This document shows, one piece after another, positions 34,576-42,485 of a stretch of DNA of 64,000 nt. The stretch is from QYOJ01 sp964616825 (GTDB lineage Bacteria > Bacteroidota > Bacteroidia > Bacteroidales > FEN-979). The notes beneath the pieces are model-generated. The model was not told where the DNA came from. It did not search any database and worked only from the letters and a program-made list of their open reading frames with translations. Position 1 is the first letter of the stretch; every line of letters starts with the position of its first letter. The stretch is taken from assembly GCA_964616825.1 (NCBI GenBank), contig CAZTSX010000002.1:1-64000 (forward strand), in the 5' to 3' direction. A program made the translations under genes and the position numbers.

Positions 34576-35769
34576 TTATTTCCTATAAATCTTTGAAAAA
34601 GGAACTGCACTAAACCCGTGCAGGAAGACACTCAGAAGGACGGTCAACACCACAACTGCCATCATCCGTTCATAGTGTTTCGTTCCCAGTTCGGTCAGCG
34701 CGATCAGCAGATAGAGCACAGAGGCGATGCCCCTTGGGCCGAACCAGCCTATAAAACCAACCGTTTGCCAGGATTGCCTGGTTCCGATCAGGCTGATAGC
34801 TACCGGGACCATCCGGATCACAGTCAGGCTCAGGATCGCATAGATCCAAACGTAGAGATCCCAGAACCGGGCTGCCAGCGGAACCAGGATCATGCCGAAG
34901 ATGAGAAAAACAAACAGAGATAATGCCTGGCTCTCCGCTTCACCGAAGTCATGCATGCGTTTGCGCACGGTACCAATATGTGTATTCAGGAACAGGCCAG
35001 CGAAAAAAGCAGCAATAAATCCATTTCCATGGATCATCTCAGCTATCGAAAAAGCCAGGATTGCCAGGCATAGGGACGACAAGCGCTGGAATAAAGGACT
35101 CATCCAACCTCGTTTAGACGCATGATCCACCAGCCACCCGCCAGCCCAGCCAACCATGGCTCCGATTACCGGCCCTAAGAGCAACTGTTTCAAGGTAAAA
35201 ACGATCCAGTAATGTGTTTCAGTATGTGTGGTTGCAGATGTAGAAAGAAAAGCCAGGCAGACCAGGATGGGTGGAAGCGAAATCCCGTCATTCAGCCCGC
35301 TCTCCACGTTGATACTCTGCCGTATCTTTTCCGGGATAAGTTTGCTGGTTAGGACCACTTGCCCGAGTGCCGCATCTGTAGGTGAGAGGATGAAAGCCAT
35401 CAACATGAGCGCCCAGATCTCCATAGAGGGAAACAGCGGAATGGCAACCAGGGTGCCTGTTATCATGGTTAAAGGCAGGCCAAAGAAAAGCAGCCGGAAA
35501 GGCAATCCCTTCTCTTTGATCAGGACTTTGGTGTCGATGGTGGAGGCGTCGATAAAAAGGACCAGGGCAAGGGTGATCTCCGCAATGATCTTGATAAATG
35601 GAGCATGGATACCGCCATGCAGGAAATCAACCTGGGAAAAACCGGCAATCAGCCCGATAGCCACAAAAACCATCGGGGCTGTGATCATCGCATGAGATGA
35701 TCTCTTTGATAAAAGTCCGAATCCGAAGATCAATACGGCGGTGAAAATAATGATTGGATAATCGAGCAT
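34576..35769 (-). CDS. CPA1-type Na+/H+ (or K+/H+) antiporter
   Basis: A 397-residue inner-membrane protein with about 11-12 hydrophobic helices, of the NhaP/CPA1 group. The ion-binding region shows SPTDAALGQVVL (about 129) and SGLNDGISLP (about 157, the conserved Asp of the ND-type motif). Later helices include GFIGWFGPRGIASVLYLL. It exchanges protons for sodium or potassium to hold cytoplasmic pH; which cation is unknown. The C-terminal cytosolic tail is short. Its downstream neighbour is the decayed sensor kinase, and an octamer array lies just upstream of its start. Confidence 0.9.
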   Translation of the reverse strand: MLDYPIIIFTAVLIFGFGLLSKRSSHAMITAPMVFVAIGLIAGFSQVDFLHGGIHAPFIKIIAEITLALVLFIDASTIDTKVLIKEKGLPFRLLFFGLPLTMITGTLVAIPLFPSMEIWALMLMAFILSPTDAALGQVVLTSKLIPEKIRQSINVESGLNDGISLPPILVCLAFLSTSATTHTETHYWIVFTLKQLLLGPVIGAMVGWAGGWLVDHASKRGWMSPLFQRLSSLCLAILAFSIAEMIHGNGFIAAFFAGLFLNTHIGTVRKRMHDFGEAESQALSLFVFLIFGMILVPLAARFWDLYVWIYAILSLTVIRMVPVAISLIGTRQSWQTVGFIGWFGPRGIASVLYLLIALTELGTKHYERMMAVVVLTVLLSVFLHGFSAVPFSKIYRK

Positions 35770-35789
35770 GAAGTAAAATTAATAAAAAT

Positions 35790-35829
35790 GGTGACAAGGT
35801 AACAAGGTAATGTGGTGATGTGGTGAAAA
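35790..35829 (+). repeat. Tandem octamer array GGT(A/G)A.. x5
   Basis: GGTGACAA, GGTAACAA, GGTAATGT, GGTGATGT and GGTGAAAA follow in phase. The array fills the divergent spacer between the antiporter gene and arfB, and an upstream GTG of the arfB frame lies inside it. Confidence 0.7.
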
Positions 35830-35861
35830 GAAGTAAATTTAGCGAATATTATACGTTGATC

Positions 35862-36275
35862 ATGCAAATAGATATAATCCGGGACAGGGATTTTTCTTCT
35901 GAGTTCTCTTTTTCAGCTTCCAGGAGCAGTGGTCCGGGTGGACAACATGTGAACAAAGTCAGCACCAAAGTGGAACTCCGGTTTGATGTGATGAAATCTT
36001 CATTGCTTACCCCGGAAGAGAAAGAACTCATCCGCGAGAAACTATCGAACAAGATCAACCAGGAGGGAGAATTGGTCCTTGTTTCACAGCGTTCACGAAC
36101 ACAATTGAAGAACAGGGAGAAAGTGATTGAAAAGTTTTACGAATTATTGACCGGTGCATTGACTCCCCCCAAAAAGCGTAAGCCAACCAAACCTTCGCCT
36201 GAGGCGAAAGAAAAACGACTGGAGGAAAAGCGTGCACAGGCGGAGAAAAAGGATCGGAGAAAGAAAGTGGACTAG
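35862..36275 (+). CDS. arfB: Alternative ribosome-rescue factor ArfB (peptidyl-tRNA hydrolase)
   Basis: ArfB frees ribosomes stalled without a stop codon by hydrolysing peptidyl-tRNA. The 137-residue protein has the release-factor GGQ motif in SRSSGPGGQHVNKVSTKVELRF (about 22-43) and a very basic C-terminal tail (PKKRKPTKPSPEAKEKRLEEKRAQ) that enters the empty mRNA channel. The domain II used by normal release factors to read stop codons is absent, as expected. The ATG at 35862 is preferred; the frame's upstream GTG lies in the octamer array. It overlaps the end of the convergent methyltransferase by 4 bases. Confidence 0.93.
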   Translation: MQIDIIRDRDFSSEFSFSASRSSGPGGQHVNKVSTKVELRFDVMKSSLLTPEEKELIREKLSNKINQEGELVLVSQRSRTQLKNREKVIEKFYELLTGALTPPKKRKPTKPSPEAKEKRLEEKRAQAEKKDRRKKVD

Positions 36276-36952
36276 ATACGTTTTATTGCACAGAAAATAC
36301 TGGAATTGTCAACTTCTGTAATGGAAGTATGAATTTCCGGGATTTCGTTGATCAGTTTCCGGAACATCTCCTCATCGACTGTGGAAGCAGTAAATCCATC
36401 TGTGCAAACGATATTTCCATTTCCGGTTTTTTCATCATCAATCGGACCGAGTAATCCGGCTTCTGACTGGAGCTGAAACCACTGCAGGCGCTCTTCCCAG
36501 ATTTTTTCAGAATAACTTGTGAACAGTATTGTGCCCCCTCTTTTCGTTACCCGGATCGCTTCGCGGATGAGTTTTTGTTTGTCGACATGAAAGGCCGAGA
36601 TCCCGTTTTGCAAACAGAGCACCACGTCAAATGATTCATCGGGAAAAAGAAGCTTCCGGGCGCTCAATTCTATGAACAGGTAATTGGAGACTCCCTGTAA
36701 GTATTCCTTTCCTAGTGTAAGACTTTCGGCTGAAGAATCGATTCCGACAACGAATCCCGCTTTGTTACAAAGGTCAGGGAGCTGCCTCCCATAGCCACAA
36801 CCCAAGTCCAAAACCAGATCATCCTGATTCAAATGAGTGAGGGCATAATCCAGTTCGGCCCTGAGGTATTGTCGGATCCTGGGTGTAGAAAGTTCGTATA
36901 CCTTCTGCAGCCGGCTGGAAGCAAGTTGTTTTTTATAGTATCCTTTCATCAA
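36272..36952 (-). CDS. Class I SAM-dependent methyltransferase
   Basis: A 226-residue Rossmann-fold methyltransferase. The SAM-binding motif is LVLDLGCGYGRQLPDL (about 47-62), followed by VGIDSSAESL (motif post-I), SFDVVLCLQNGISAFHV and TKRGGTILFTSYSE. No substrate-specific feature is recognised. It overlaps the arfB stop by 4 bases on the opposite strand. Confidence 0.85.
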   Translation of the reverse strand: MMKGYYKKQLASSRLQKVYELSTPRIRQYLRAELDYALTHLNQDDLVLDLGCGYGRQLPDLCNKAGFVVGIDSSAESLTLGKEYLQGVSNYLFIELSARKLLFPDESFDVVLCLQNGISAFHVDKQKLIREAIRVTKRGGTILFTSYSEKIWEERLQWFQLQSEAGLLGPIDDEKTGNGNIVCTDGFTASTVDEEMFRKLINEIPEIHTSITEVDNSSIFCAIKRI

Positions 36953-37028
36953 AAATAATCCATGATAAAAGTATGAAATTCTTAGAAAAATTTTAGCTTT
37001 ACCTATGCGTTTTATAAAAAAGATCCCT

Positions 37029-38537
37029 ATGAAGATAGAATTTCGAGCAAGAAAGAGAGCAACTGGTGTGATCGCTATTATTCTCCTTCATGCGGTGTTA
37101 GTTGGACAAACGTACAAAATAGTTGACACCAACCAGGAAGCATGTTATGATACGATAAATCAGATTACACCCCCATCCCCTGGCAATCCTTTTTACGGAC
37201 AGGATGCTCAATATAATGGGAATCAACCGGCATACAACGACAATGGAGATGGCACGGTTAGCGATCTGGTGACCGGACTGATGTGGCAGAAAAATCTTTT
37301 TGCTGATAAACTGATCTACGATGAGGTTGTCGCCGGAGCAGATACGTGCACTATTGCCGGATATGATGACTGGCGGCTACCCACAATAAAGGAGTTATAC
37401 TCGTTGATATTCTTCAGTGGATACGGAGCGCCAACAGAAGAGCAATCTGTGCCATTTATTGATACCGGCTATTTTGAGTTCAGATATGGTGATGTAGCTG
37501 CTGGGGAGCGGTTTATTGATGCACAATATGCTTCAGGTACTGAATATGTGGGTACGACAATGATTGGTGCATTCACCATTTTTGGAGTGAACTTTGCGGA
37601 TGGCCGCATTAAAGGATATGGCACTGACCCACTACCAGGCCAGACAGAAGGAAAATTATTTGAGGTACGCTATGTCAGGGAGAATACGGCATATGGAATA
37701 AATGATTTTACGGATAACACTGATGGGACTATCACTGATTCTTCAACCGGACTGATGTGGACAAAAAGTGACAGTGAAGAGGGACTTAATTGGGAAGGTG
37801 CCCTGGCGTGGGTGCAACAGAAAAACAGTGAGATCTATCTTGGATACAATGACTGGAGGTTGCCCAATGCCAAAGAGTTACAGAGCCTGGTTGATTACAG
37901 TCGCTCACCTCAAACAAGCAACAGTGCTGCTATCGACCCGTTGTTTGAAACATCTACGATAATTGATGAAGGGGGAGAATTGAATTATCCTTTTTTCTGG
38001 ACAGGCACAACACATGCTGATGGCCCTGTTGATATGAAATATACCAGGGCTGTTTATCTCTGTTTCGGCGAGGCGCTGGGATTTATGGAGATGCCACCAG
38101 GTTCTGGAAATTATGTGTTATTGGATGTTCATGGGGCTGGCGCTCAGCGCAGTGATTTTAAAACCGGCGACCCTGAAAACTATCCATATGGCCATGGACC
38201 GCAGGGAGATGTAGTGAGAATCTATAATTACATCCGTCTGGTACGCTCCGATTCATCAGTTGGAATCAACGATACAAAAAGAGTGGACCTGGGCCTGAAT
38301 ATTTTTCCAAATCCTTCATCAGGGAAAGTCACGATCCAATACACATTGACAACAACAGATTCAGTTAAAATAGAGTGCATCAACCTTGTGGGCAAGCAGA
38401 TCTCCGTGATATCCAATGTACTGCAAATTCCGGGTTCGTATTCTATCAATTGGTATTCTGACATACCGGCTGGCATCTATCTGGTGCGAATCGCATCCGG
38501 ACCAAATGTGTCGATTACAAAACTGATTATTCATTGA
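37029..38537 (+). CDS. Secreted DUF1566 (Lcl-type) protein with T9SS type A sorting domain
   Basis: A 502-residue protein with a signal peptide (RKRATGVIAIILLHAVLVGQ). It has two DUF1566 repeats, each with the signature DGT(V/I)xDxxTGLMW and YDDWRLPTIKELYSL / YNDWRLPNAKELQSL (about 70-230 and 235-400). The end is a T9SS sorting domain (FPNPSSGKVTIQ ... GIYLVRIASG). DUF1566 occurs in adhesins such as Legionella collagen-like protein, so a surface role is likely. Start could be 37005 or 37029; the latter gives the more usual signal-peptide n-region. Confidence 0.85.
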   Translation: MKIEFRARKRATGVIAIILLHAVLVGQTYKIVDTNQEACYDTINQITPPSPGNPFYGQDAQYNGNQPAYNDNGDGTVSDLVTGLMWQKNLFADKLIYDEVVAGADTCTIAGYDDWRLPTIKELYSLIFFSGYGAPTEEQSVPFIDTGYFEFRYGDVAAGERFIDAQYASGTEYVGTTMIGAFTIFGVNFADGRIKGYGTDPLPGQTEGKLFEVRYVRENTAYGINDFTDNTDGTITDSSTGLMWTKSDSEEGLNWEGALAWVQQKNSEIYLGYNDWRLPNAKELQSLVDYSRSPQTSNSAAIDPLFETSTIIDEGGELNYPFFWTGTTHADGPVDMKYTRAVYLCFGEALGFMEMPPGSGNYVLLDVHGAGAQRSDFKTGDPENYPYGHGPQGDVVRIYNYIRLVRSDSSVGINDTKRVDLGLNIFPNPSSGKVTIQYTLTTTDSVKIECINLVGKQISVISNVLQIPGSYSINWYSDIPAGIYLVRIASGPNVSITKLIIH

Positions 38538-38568
38538 GAAGAACTTAACCCTCTGACCAGATGCATCC

Positions 38569-39933
38569 ATGATCCGTTGTTATTTTTATATTCTGTTTTT
38601 TTTCACTTTTCACCTTCTACCTCCCTACTCCTTTTCCCAGGGAGACTTCCAATCCACAAAGGCAGGTAACTTGAAGCATACTGATTCCGTGTATCTGAAA
38701 GCGATTGGTTGCTGGAAGCAGGCCACCACAAAGAACAGGTTGTTATCAGGTCGGGATGGCACAACCTATGACTCCCTCGCAGCCAAATGCATTTTCACCC
38801 TGCTGAACAACCGTAATGGGCCTGCAGGAGGACTGAAGCATGAAGGTGTTTTCCCATCTATCGATGGGTTCCCCGGTTTCTGGGCCTGGGATAGCTGGAA
38901 ACATGCTTATGCCCTTGCCGGAATTTCTCCGGAACTGGCAAAGAATAGCATCCGTGCGATGTTTGATTATCAGGACAGATTTGGTATGATCGCCGATTGT
39001 ATCTTCATCGATACAACTGAAAACAACTGGCGGGATACCAAGCCTCCTTTAGCCGGTTGGGCTCTGCTTGAGATTTTTTGCCAAACCGGCGATACCGCTT
39101 TTGTCATAGAGATGTTCCCTGATCTCCTCCGGTATCATCGCTGGTGGTATGTGCATCGGGACCACGATGGAAACGGCCTTTGTGAATATGGCTCCACCGA
39201 CGGAACATTGCAGGCGGCAAAGTGGGAGAGTGGCTGGGATAATGCTGTTCGATTCGATAGCGCCAGGATGGTGAAGAACAATCCATCTGCATGGAGTATG
39301 AGCCAGGAGAGCGCCGACCTGAATGCTTATTTATACATGGAAAAGGGCTGCCTGGCTGAGTTGGCCAGGATGATCGGAAATGAGGTTCTGGCCGGAAATC
39401 TGGTGCAGGAAGCACATGTGCTGGGTAAGATGATCCGGGGCATGATGTGGGATGAGGAGACAGGATTCTATTACGACATTGAACTTGATTCCAAGAAATT
39501 CATTCGTGTGCTGGAACCCAACGGTTGGATCCCTCTCTGGGCTGGGATTGCTACTCAGAACCAGGCATCCGCTATCCGGGATCATATTCTGAATCCGGAT
39601 GAATTCAACACCTATTTCCCCTTCCCGACAGTAGCCGCAAACGAATCCCGGTTCAGTCCGGAAAAGGGGTACTGGCGAGGACCTGTCTGGCTTGATCAGG
39701 CCTACTTCGCCATCCATGGTTTGCGAGATTACGGTTTCGTGCAGGAAGCTGATTCACTGACTCTGAAACTATTTCACCATGGTGAGGGATTGCTCGATAA
39801 GGAGGCTCCCATCAGAGAGAACTACCATCCGTTATCAGGAGAGGGGTTGAACGCTAACTATTTCAGCTGGTCGGCCGCTGCAATCCTGTTGATGATCCGG
39901 GAGTATGGAAGCGAAAGAATTGAACGCAGATGA
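38569..39933 (+). CDS. Secreted (alpha/alpha)6-barrel glycosidase, MGH1-like/trehalase-related
   Basis: A 454-residue protein with a signal peptide (CYFYILFFFTFHLLPPYSFSQ). The catalytic domain is helical, with motifs of GH63/MGH1-like enzymes: FPGFWAWDSWKHAYALA (about 102), with the WDSW signature, DSARM and the substrate-binding YWRGPVWLDQAYFAIHGL (about 365). Relatives remove glucose or mannosylglycerate-type sugars; GH37 trehalases share the fold. The substrate is uncertain. Transcribed alone, just after the DUF1566 protein gene. Confidence 0.75.
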   Translation: MIRCYFYILFFFTFHLLPPYSFSQGDFQSTKAGNLKHTDSVYLKAIGCWKQATTKNRLLSGRDGTTYDSLAAKCIFTLLNNRNGPAGGLKHEGVFPSIDGFPGFWAWDSWKHAYALAGISPELAKNSIRAMFDYQDRFGMIADCIFIDTTENNWRDTKPPLAGWALLEIFCQTGDTAFVIEMFPDLLRYHRWWYVHRDHDGNGLCEYGSTDGTLQAAKWESGWDNAVRFDSARMVKNNPSAWSMSQESADLNAYLYMEKGCLAELARMIGNEVLAGNLVQEAHVLGKMIRGMMWDEETGFYYDIELDSKKFIRVLEPNGWIPLWAGIATQNQASAIRDHILNPDEFNTYFPFPTVAANESRFSPEKGYWRGPVWLDQAYFAIHGLRDYGFVQEADSLTLKLFHHGEGLLDKEAPIRENYHPLSGEGLNANYFSWSAAAILLMIREYGSERIERR

Positions 39934-39940
39934 CTCAACC

Positions 39941-39957
39941 GGTCACAATTTGTGACC
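39941..39957. repeat. Near-perfect palindrome after the glycosidase gene
   Basis: GGTCACAA T TTGTGACC has 8-bp arms with a single central base. It starts 8 bases after the stop. It could be an operator-like site or hairpin; no T-run follows. Confidence 0.55.
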
Positions 39958-39999
39958 AGTTCGATTTTCTCCAATGAAGTTAATTCGAACATAAAATCC

Positions 40000-40020
40000 T
40001 CGTCCCTCGTCCCTCATCCC
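40000..40020. repeat. Tandem heptamer array TC(A/G)TCCC x3 next to a stop codon
   Basis: TCGTCCC, TCGTCCC and TCATCCC end at the base before the TTA that is the reverse-strand stop of the flavodoxin-ferredoxin gene. Same family of heptamers as in the qmoA-qmoB spacer, with the same placement. Confidence 0.7.
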
Positions 40021-41088
40021 TTAACCCTGATCCGGTATCCTGTATCGCCTCCAGAACCGAAACTGCGTAATCGTCGTCCACCGCATCAGCTTCCTGAAAA
40101 AACGGAAATGCATCAGGTAATGGATCACGTAATATGTCGCTGTAAAAAGAGCAATTATAACCGCCCACTTGAAAACCATGATGATCCATGGACTCAAAGA
40201 GTTAACCACCGGGACAAACTGTTCGATCAGGTCGACTAGTTGGATGGCTATCCAAGGGTTGATAAAAGCAGAGAGTATCCATAGCAGGGGGATCACTACA
40301 TTATGCGACGTTTCGATGGCCCGTTGCGGACAGAAGTTCATACAATGCATACAGCTTTCGCATGTCAGTTTCCAGAAGGGACGCTTGTCTTTGAGTATGA
40401 TCGACCGGGTTGGACACGCTTTCAGGCAGAGATGGCAATCGTTACATTTATCGGAAGCAAAAAAGCTCTTGGCGATGATATACCGGCCAACGAAGTAGTA
40501 GCCGATGGCGATGGGGATGAGGAGAATATCAACAGGCAACGTAATAAGTGCAGGCCAGTAGGTTCGTTTCCCCGCAAACAGGCCATCGGAAAACCGGTCG
40601 ATCTTCTGTTTCCAATGATCGACCATTGAAGCCACTACCTTTTTTTTAAGGCCCGGATGGAGCGAGATCCAATTAGAAGGAAGATCGACCGGGCGCATAG
40701 CCATAAGGTGATACCCTTTAAACCAGAGAATCAATGCCGGCAGGATCTGGGCCAGTCCGCTCAGTCCCGGAAGAAACAGTTTTGAGAGCTTCATCCCTGC
40801 CCGGGTGTTGATAAGGAAGACATCCGAACCGGGAAATGCGTTAAACCGGAAGATCAACTTTAACATCGAATGGGGCAGGTTAAATCCGTGCGTAGCAGAG
40901 CAGAAGCCGATCAGCGTATTGCCTTCCAGATCAGGGAGGGGCTCTTTCAGGAACTTCCAGAAGGGGGTGACGACAACATGAATTCCCTCTTCCGTCGCTG
41001 ACGCCGAGAGCCACTCCGATACCCGTTTGGCATTACCGGTACCGGAGTAATAGATTATCAGCAGGTTCTGGTAAGGTTTAGTTTTCAT
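40021..41088 (-). CDS. EFR1-type flavodoxin/ferredoxin membrane protein
   Basis: A 355-residue protein. The N-terminus is a flavodoxin-like domain (LLIIYYSGTGNAKRVSEW, FMN-phosphate loop). After a membrane segment (ITLPVDILLIPIAIGYYFV) comes a ferredoxin domain with two [4Fe-4S] motifs (CNDCHLCLKACP and CESCMHCMNFCP, about 215-255). Two further hydrophobic stretches follow. EFR1-family proteins are predicted electron-transfer proteins. The partner is unknown. It overlaps the upstream AAA ATPase gene by 11 bases. Confidence 0.8.
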   Translation of the reverse strand: MKTKPYQNLLIIYYSGTGNAKRVSEWLSASATEEGIHVVVTPFWKFLKEPLPDLEGNTLIGFCSATHGFNLPHSMLKLIFRFNAFPGSDVFLINTRAGMKLSKLFLPGLSGLAQILPALILWFKGYHLMAMRPVDLPSNWISLHPGLKKKVVASMVDHWKQKIDRFSDGLFAGKRTYWPALITLPVDILLIPIAIGYYFVGRYIIAKSFFASDKCNDCHLCLKACPTRSIILKDKRPFWKLTCESCMHCMNFCPQRAIETSHNVVIPLLWILSAFINPWIAIQLVDLIEQFVPVVNSLSPWIIMVFKWAVIIALFTATYYVIHYLMHFRFFRKLMRWTTITQFRFWRRYRIPDQG

Positions 41089-42295
41089 TCAACATCCATC
41101 TCCAGGCAGGGATTACATGTATTGTTTTATTCTCAAATGTAATCTTATCTTTCTGATTATAAGTTATGATATACCCGGTATTTAAATTGAACGAATTCAT
41201 TGCTTCCAATAATCCATTGATTTCTCTCTCCTTATTATCCGCATGTAAATGGTAACATGCCTGGTAAGCATGACTGATATCATTACCTGATTTGATTACA
41301 AAATCACATTCATGATTTTCCTGGAAATAGTAGATCTCTTTGCTACTTCTTTTTAATGAAATAAAGAGAGCATTCTCAAGCATCCTGCCTATATTTTCGC
41401 TAAATGACAGGGAATTGCATTTAATAAATCCGGTATCAATCGCATATATTTTTTTAGGATTAACTAGTTGTTTTTTTATTGAGTAGTCGAATTTTGGTAT
41501 TTGAAACAATAGATAGCAATCTTCAAAATAGTTGATGTAAGAGATAATTGAGTTGACAGAACCAAGGTTGAACATCTTCTTGAGATTTGTATAGCTTATC
41601 TCTTTGGCCACATTTGAAATAAGGTATAAAGCAAGGTTCTTGATAATCACCGGGTTTCTCAGCCCATACCGAACAACAATATCACGTGCAATTATATCAT
41701 TTAACAGTTCTTGTGAAATTTTAATGTTCTGATACTCCAAAAACTCAGGGAATCCTCCATTGTTCAGATATGCCTGAAATGAGGTTTCCCCTGGTTTAGT
41801 TCTTGTAAATTCCAAAAACTCTCTGTATGAGAAGGGAAATAGCTCATACCTGATATGACGTCCTGTCAATTTTGTACCTAATTCTTTGCTTAGCAAAGAG
41901 GCGTTAGAACCTGTAATATACACTTTGCTTTTTTTATTCAACAACGTTCTAACATAGATTTCCCACTGTGGAACGTTTTGAATTTCATCAAAATAGTAAT
42001 TGTTAATGTCAGGATTATCTTCTTCAAACAGGTCAATAAGTTTTTCGAAATCGGTCATGTCAAAACCGAAAATACGTGTGTCTTCAAAATTAAAATAGTG
42101 GTACTTCACTGAGTTCAGCATAAATTGTTTCAACAGGGTACTTTTTCCTGATCTTCGAATTCCCGAGATAATAACTGCATGATTTGATTTGGTATCTATG
42201 GTGTTCGAAATATCCCTTGGAATTGTGTTCTCTACACCAATTATTTCCTCTTGTTGGATCGCAATGATCTTCTGCAAAGTCTCTCCAAGCACCAT
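41078..42295 (-). CDS. AAA ATPase with DUF4143 domain
   Basis: A 405-residue protein of the AAA_14/DUF4143 type. Walker A is SGIRRSGKSTLLKQ (about 47), Walker B is YYFDEIQNV (about 98), and the C-terminal DUF4143 region includes KIYAIDTGFIKCN and NALFISLKRSSKEIYYFQENHECDFVI. The function of the family is unknown; some members look like nucleases linked to mobile DNA. The gene is clearly more AT-rich than its neighbours, a hint of transfer. It starts at ATG 42295 (TTG 42316 is in frame but lies in a palindrome). Confidence 0.85.
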   Translation of the reverse strand: MVLGETLQKIIAIQQEEIIGVENTIPRDISNTIDTKSNHAVIISGIRRSGKSTLLKQFMLNSVKYHYFNFEDTRIFGFDMTDFEKLIDLFEEDNPDINNYYFDEIQNVPQWEIYVRTLLNKKSKVYITGSNASLLSKELGTKLTGRHIRYELFPFSYREFLEFTRTKPGETSFQAYLNNGGFPEFLEYQNIKISQELLNDIIARDIVVRYGLRNPVIIKNLALYLISNVAKEISYTNLKKMFNLGSVNSIISYINYFEDCYLLFQIPKFDYSIKKQLVNPKKIYAIDTGFIKCNSLSFSENIGRMLENALFISLKRSSKEIYYFQENHECDFVIKSGNDISHAYQACYHLHADNKEREINGLLEAMNSFNLNTGYIITYNQKDKITFENKTIHVIPAWRWMLNEN

Positions 42296-42304
42296 CTCTA
42301 CATT

Positions 42305-42339
42305 ATTAATGAACAATATTGTTCGTTATTAATGAACAA
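42305..42339 (-). promoter_or_regulatory. Palindrome with flanking direct repeats upstream of the AAA ATPase gene
   Basis: GAACAATATTGTTC (42311-42324) is a perfect 14-bp palindrome. ATTAATGAACAA occurs twice, at 42305-42316 and 42328-42339, 23 bases apart. The site lies 10-44 bases upstream of the ATG, where an operator would be expected; possible autoregulation. Confidence 0.5.
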
Positions 42340-42377
42340 ATATAATATAAAAATTGAAATAACGGTTAAAATAATAT

Positions 42378-42409
42378 CGTGAATTGGTGAACTTGTGAAC
42401 TGGTGAGTG
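42378..42409 (+). repeat. Tandem octamer array NGTGAAYT x4
   Basis: CGTGAATT, GGTGAACT, TGTGAACT and GGTGAGTG are in phase. It lies in the spacer between the PAS kinase gene and the AAA ATPase gene. The same GGTGA core appears reversed in the array after fumC. Confidence 0.6.
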
Positions 42410-42445
42410 AAAATTGAAGACAGTAGCTGCTGACTGAAGACTTTC

Positions 42446-42480
42446 CTTTAACCTTGAACCTCGTCCTTCGACCCTCGACC
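42446..42480. repeat. Degenerate heptamer array x5 near a stop codon
   Basis: CTTTAAC, CTTGAAC, CTCGTCC, TTCGACC and CTCGACC run in 7-base phase and end 5 bases before the reverse-strand stop of the PAS kinase gene. The units are more diverged than in other arrays. Confidence 0.5.
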
Positions 42481-42485
42481 ATCTA

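Noticed and set aside
35820..35861. Upstream GTG start of arfB
   Set aside because: The added codons come from the octamer array; the ATG at 35862 matches the known ArfB start region.
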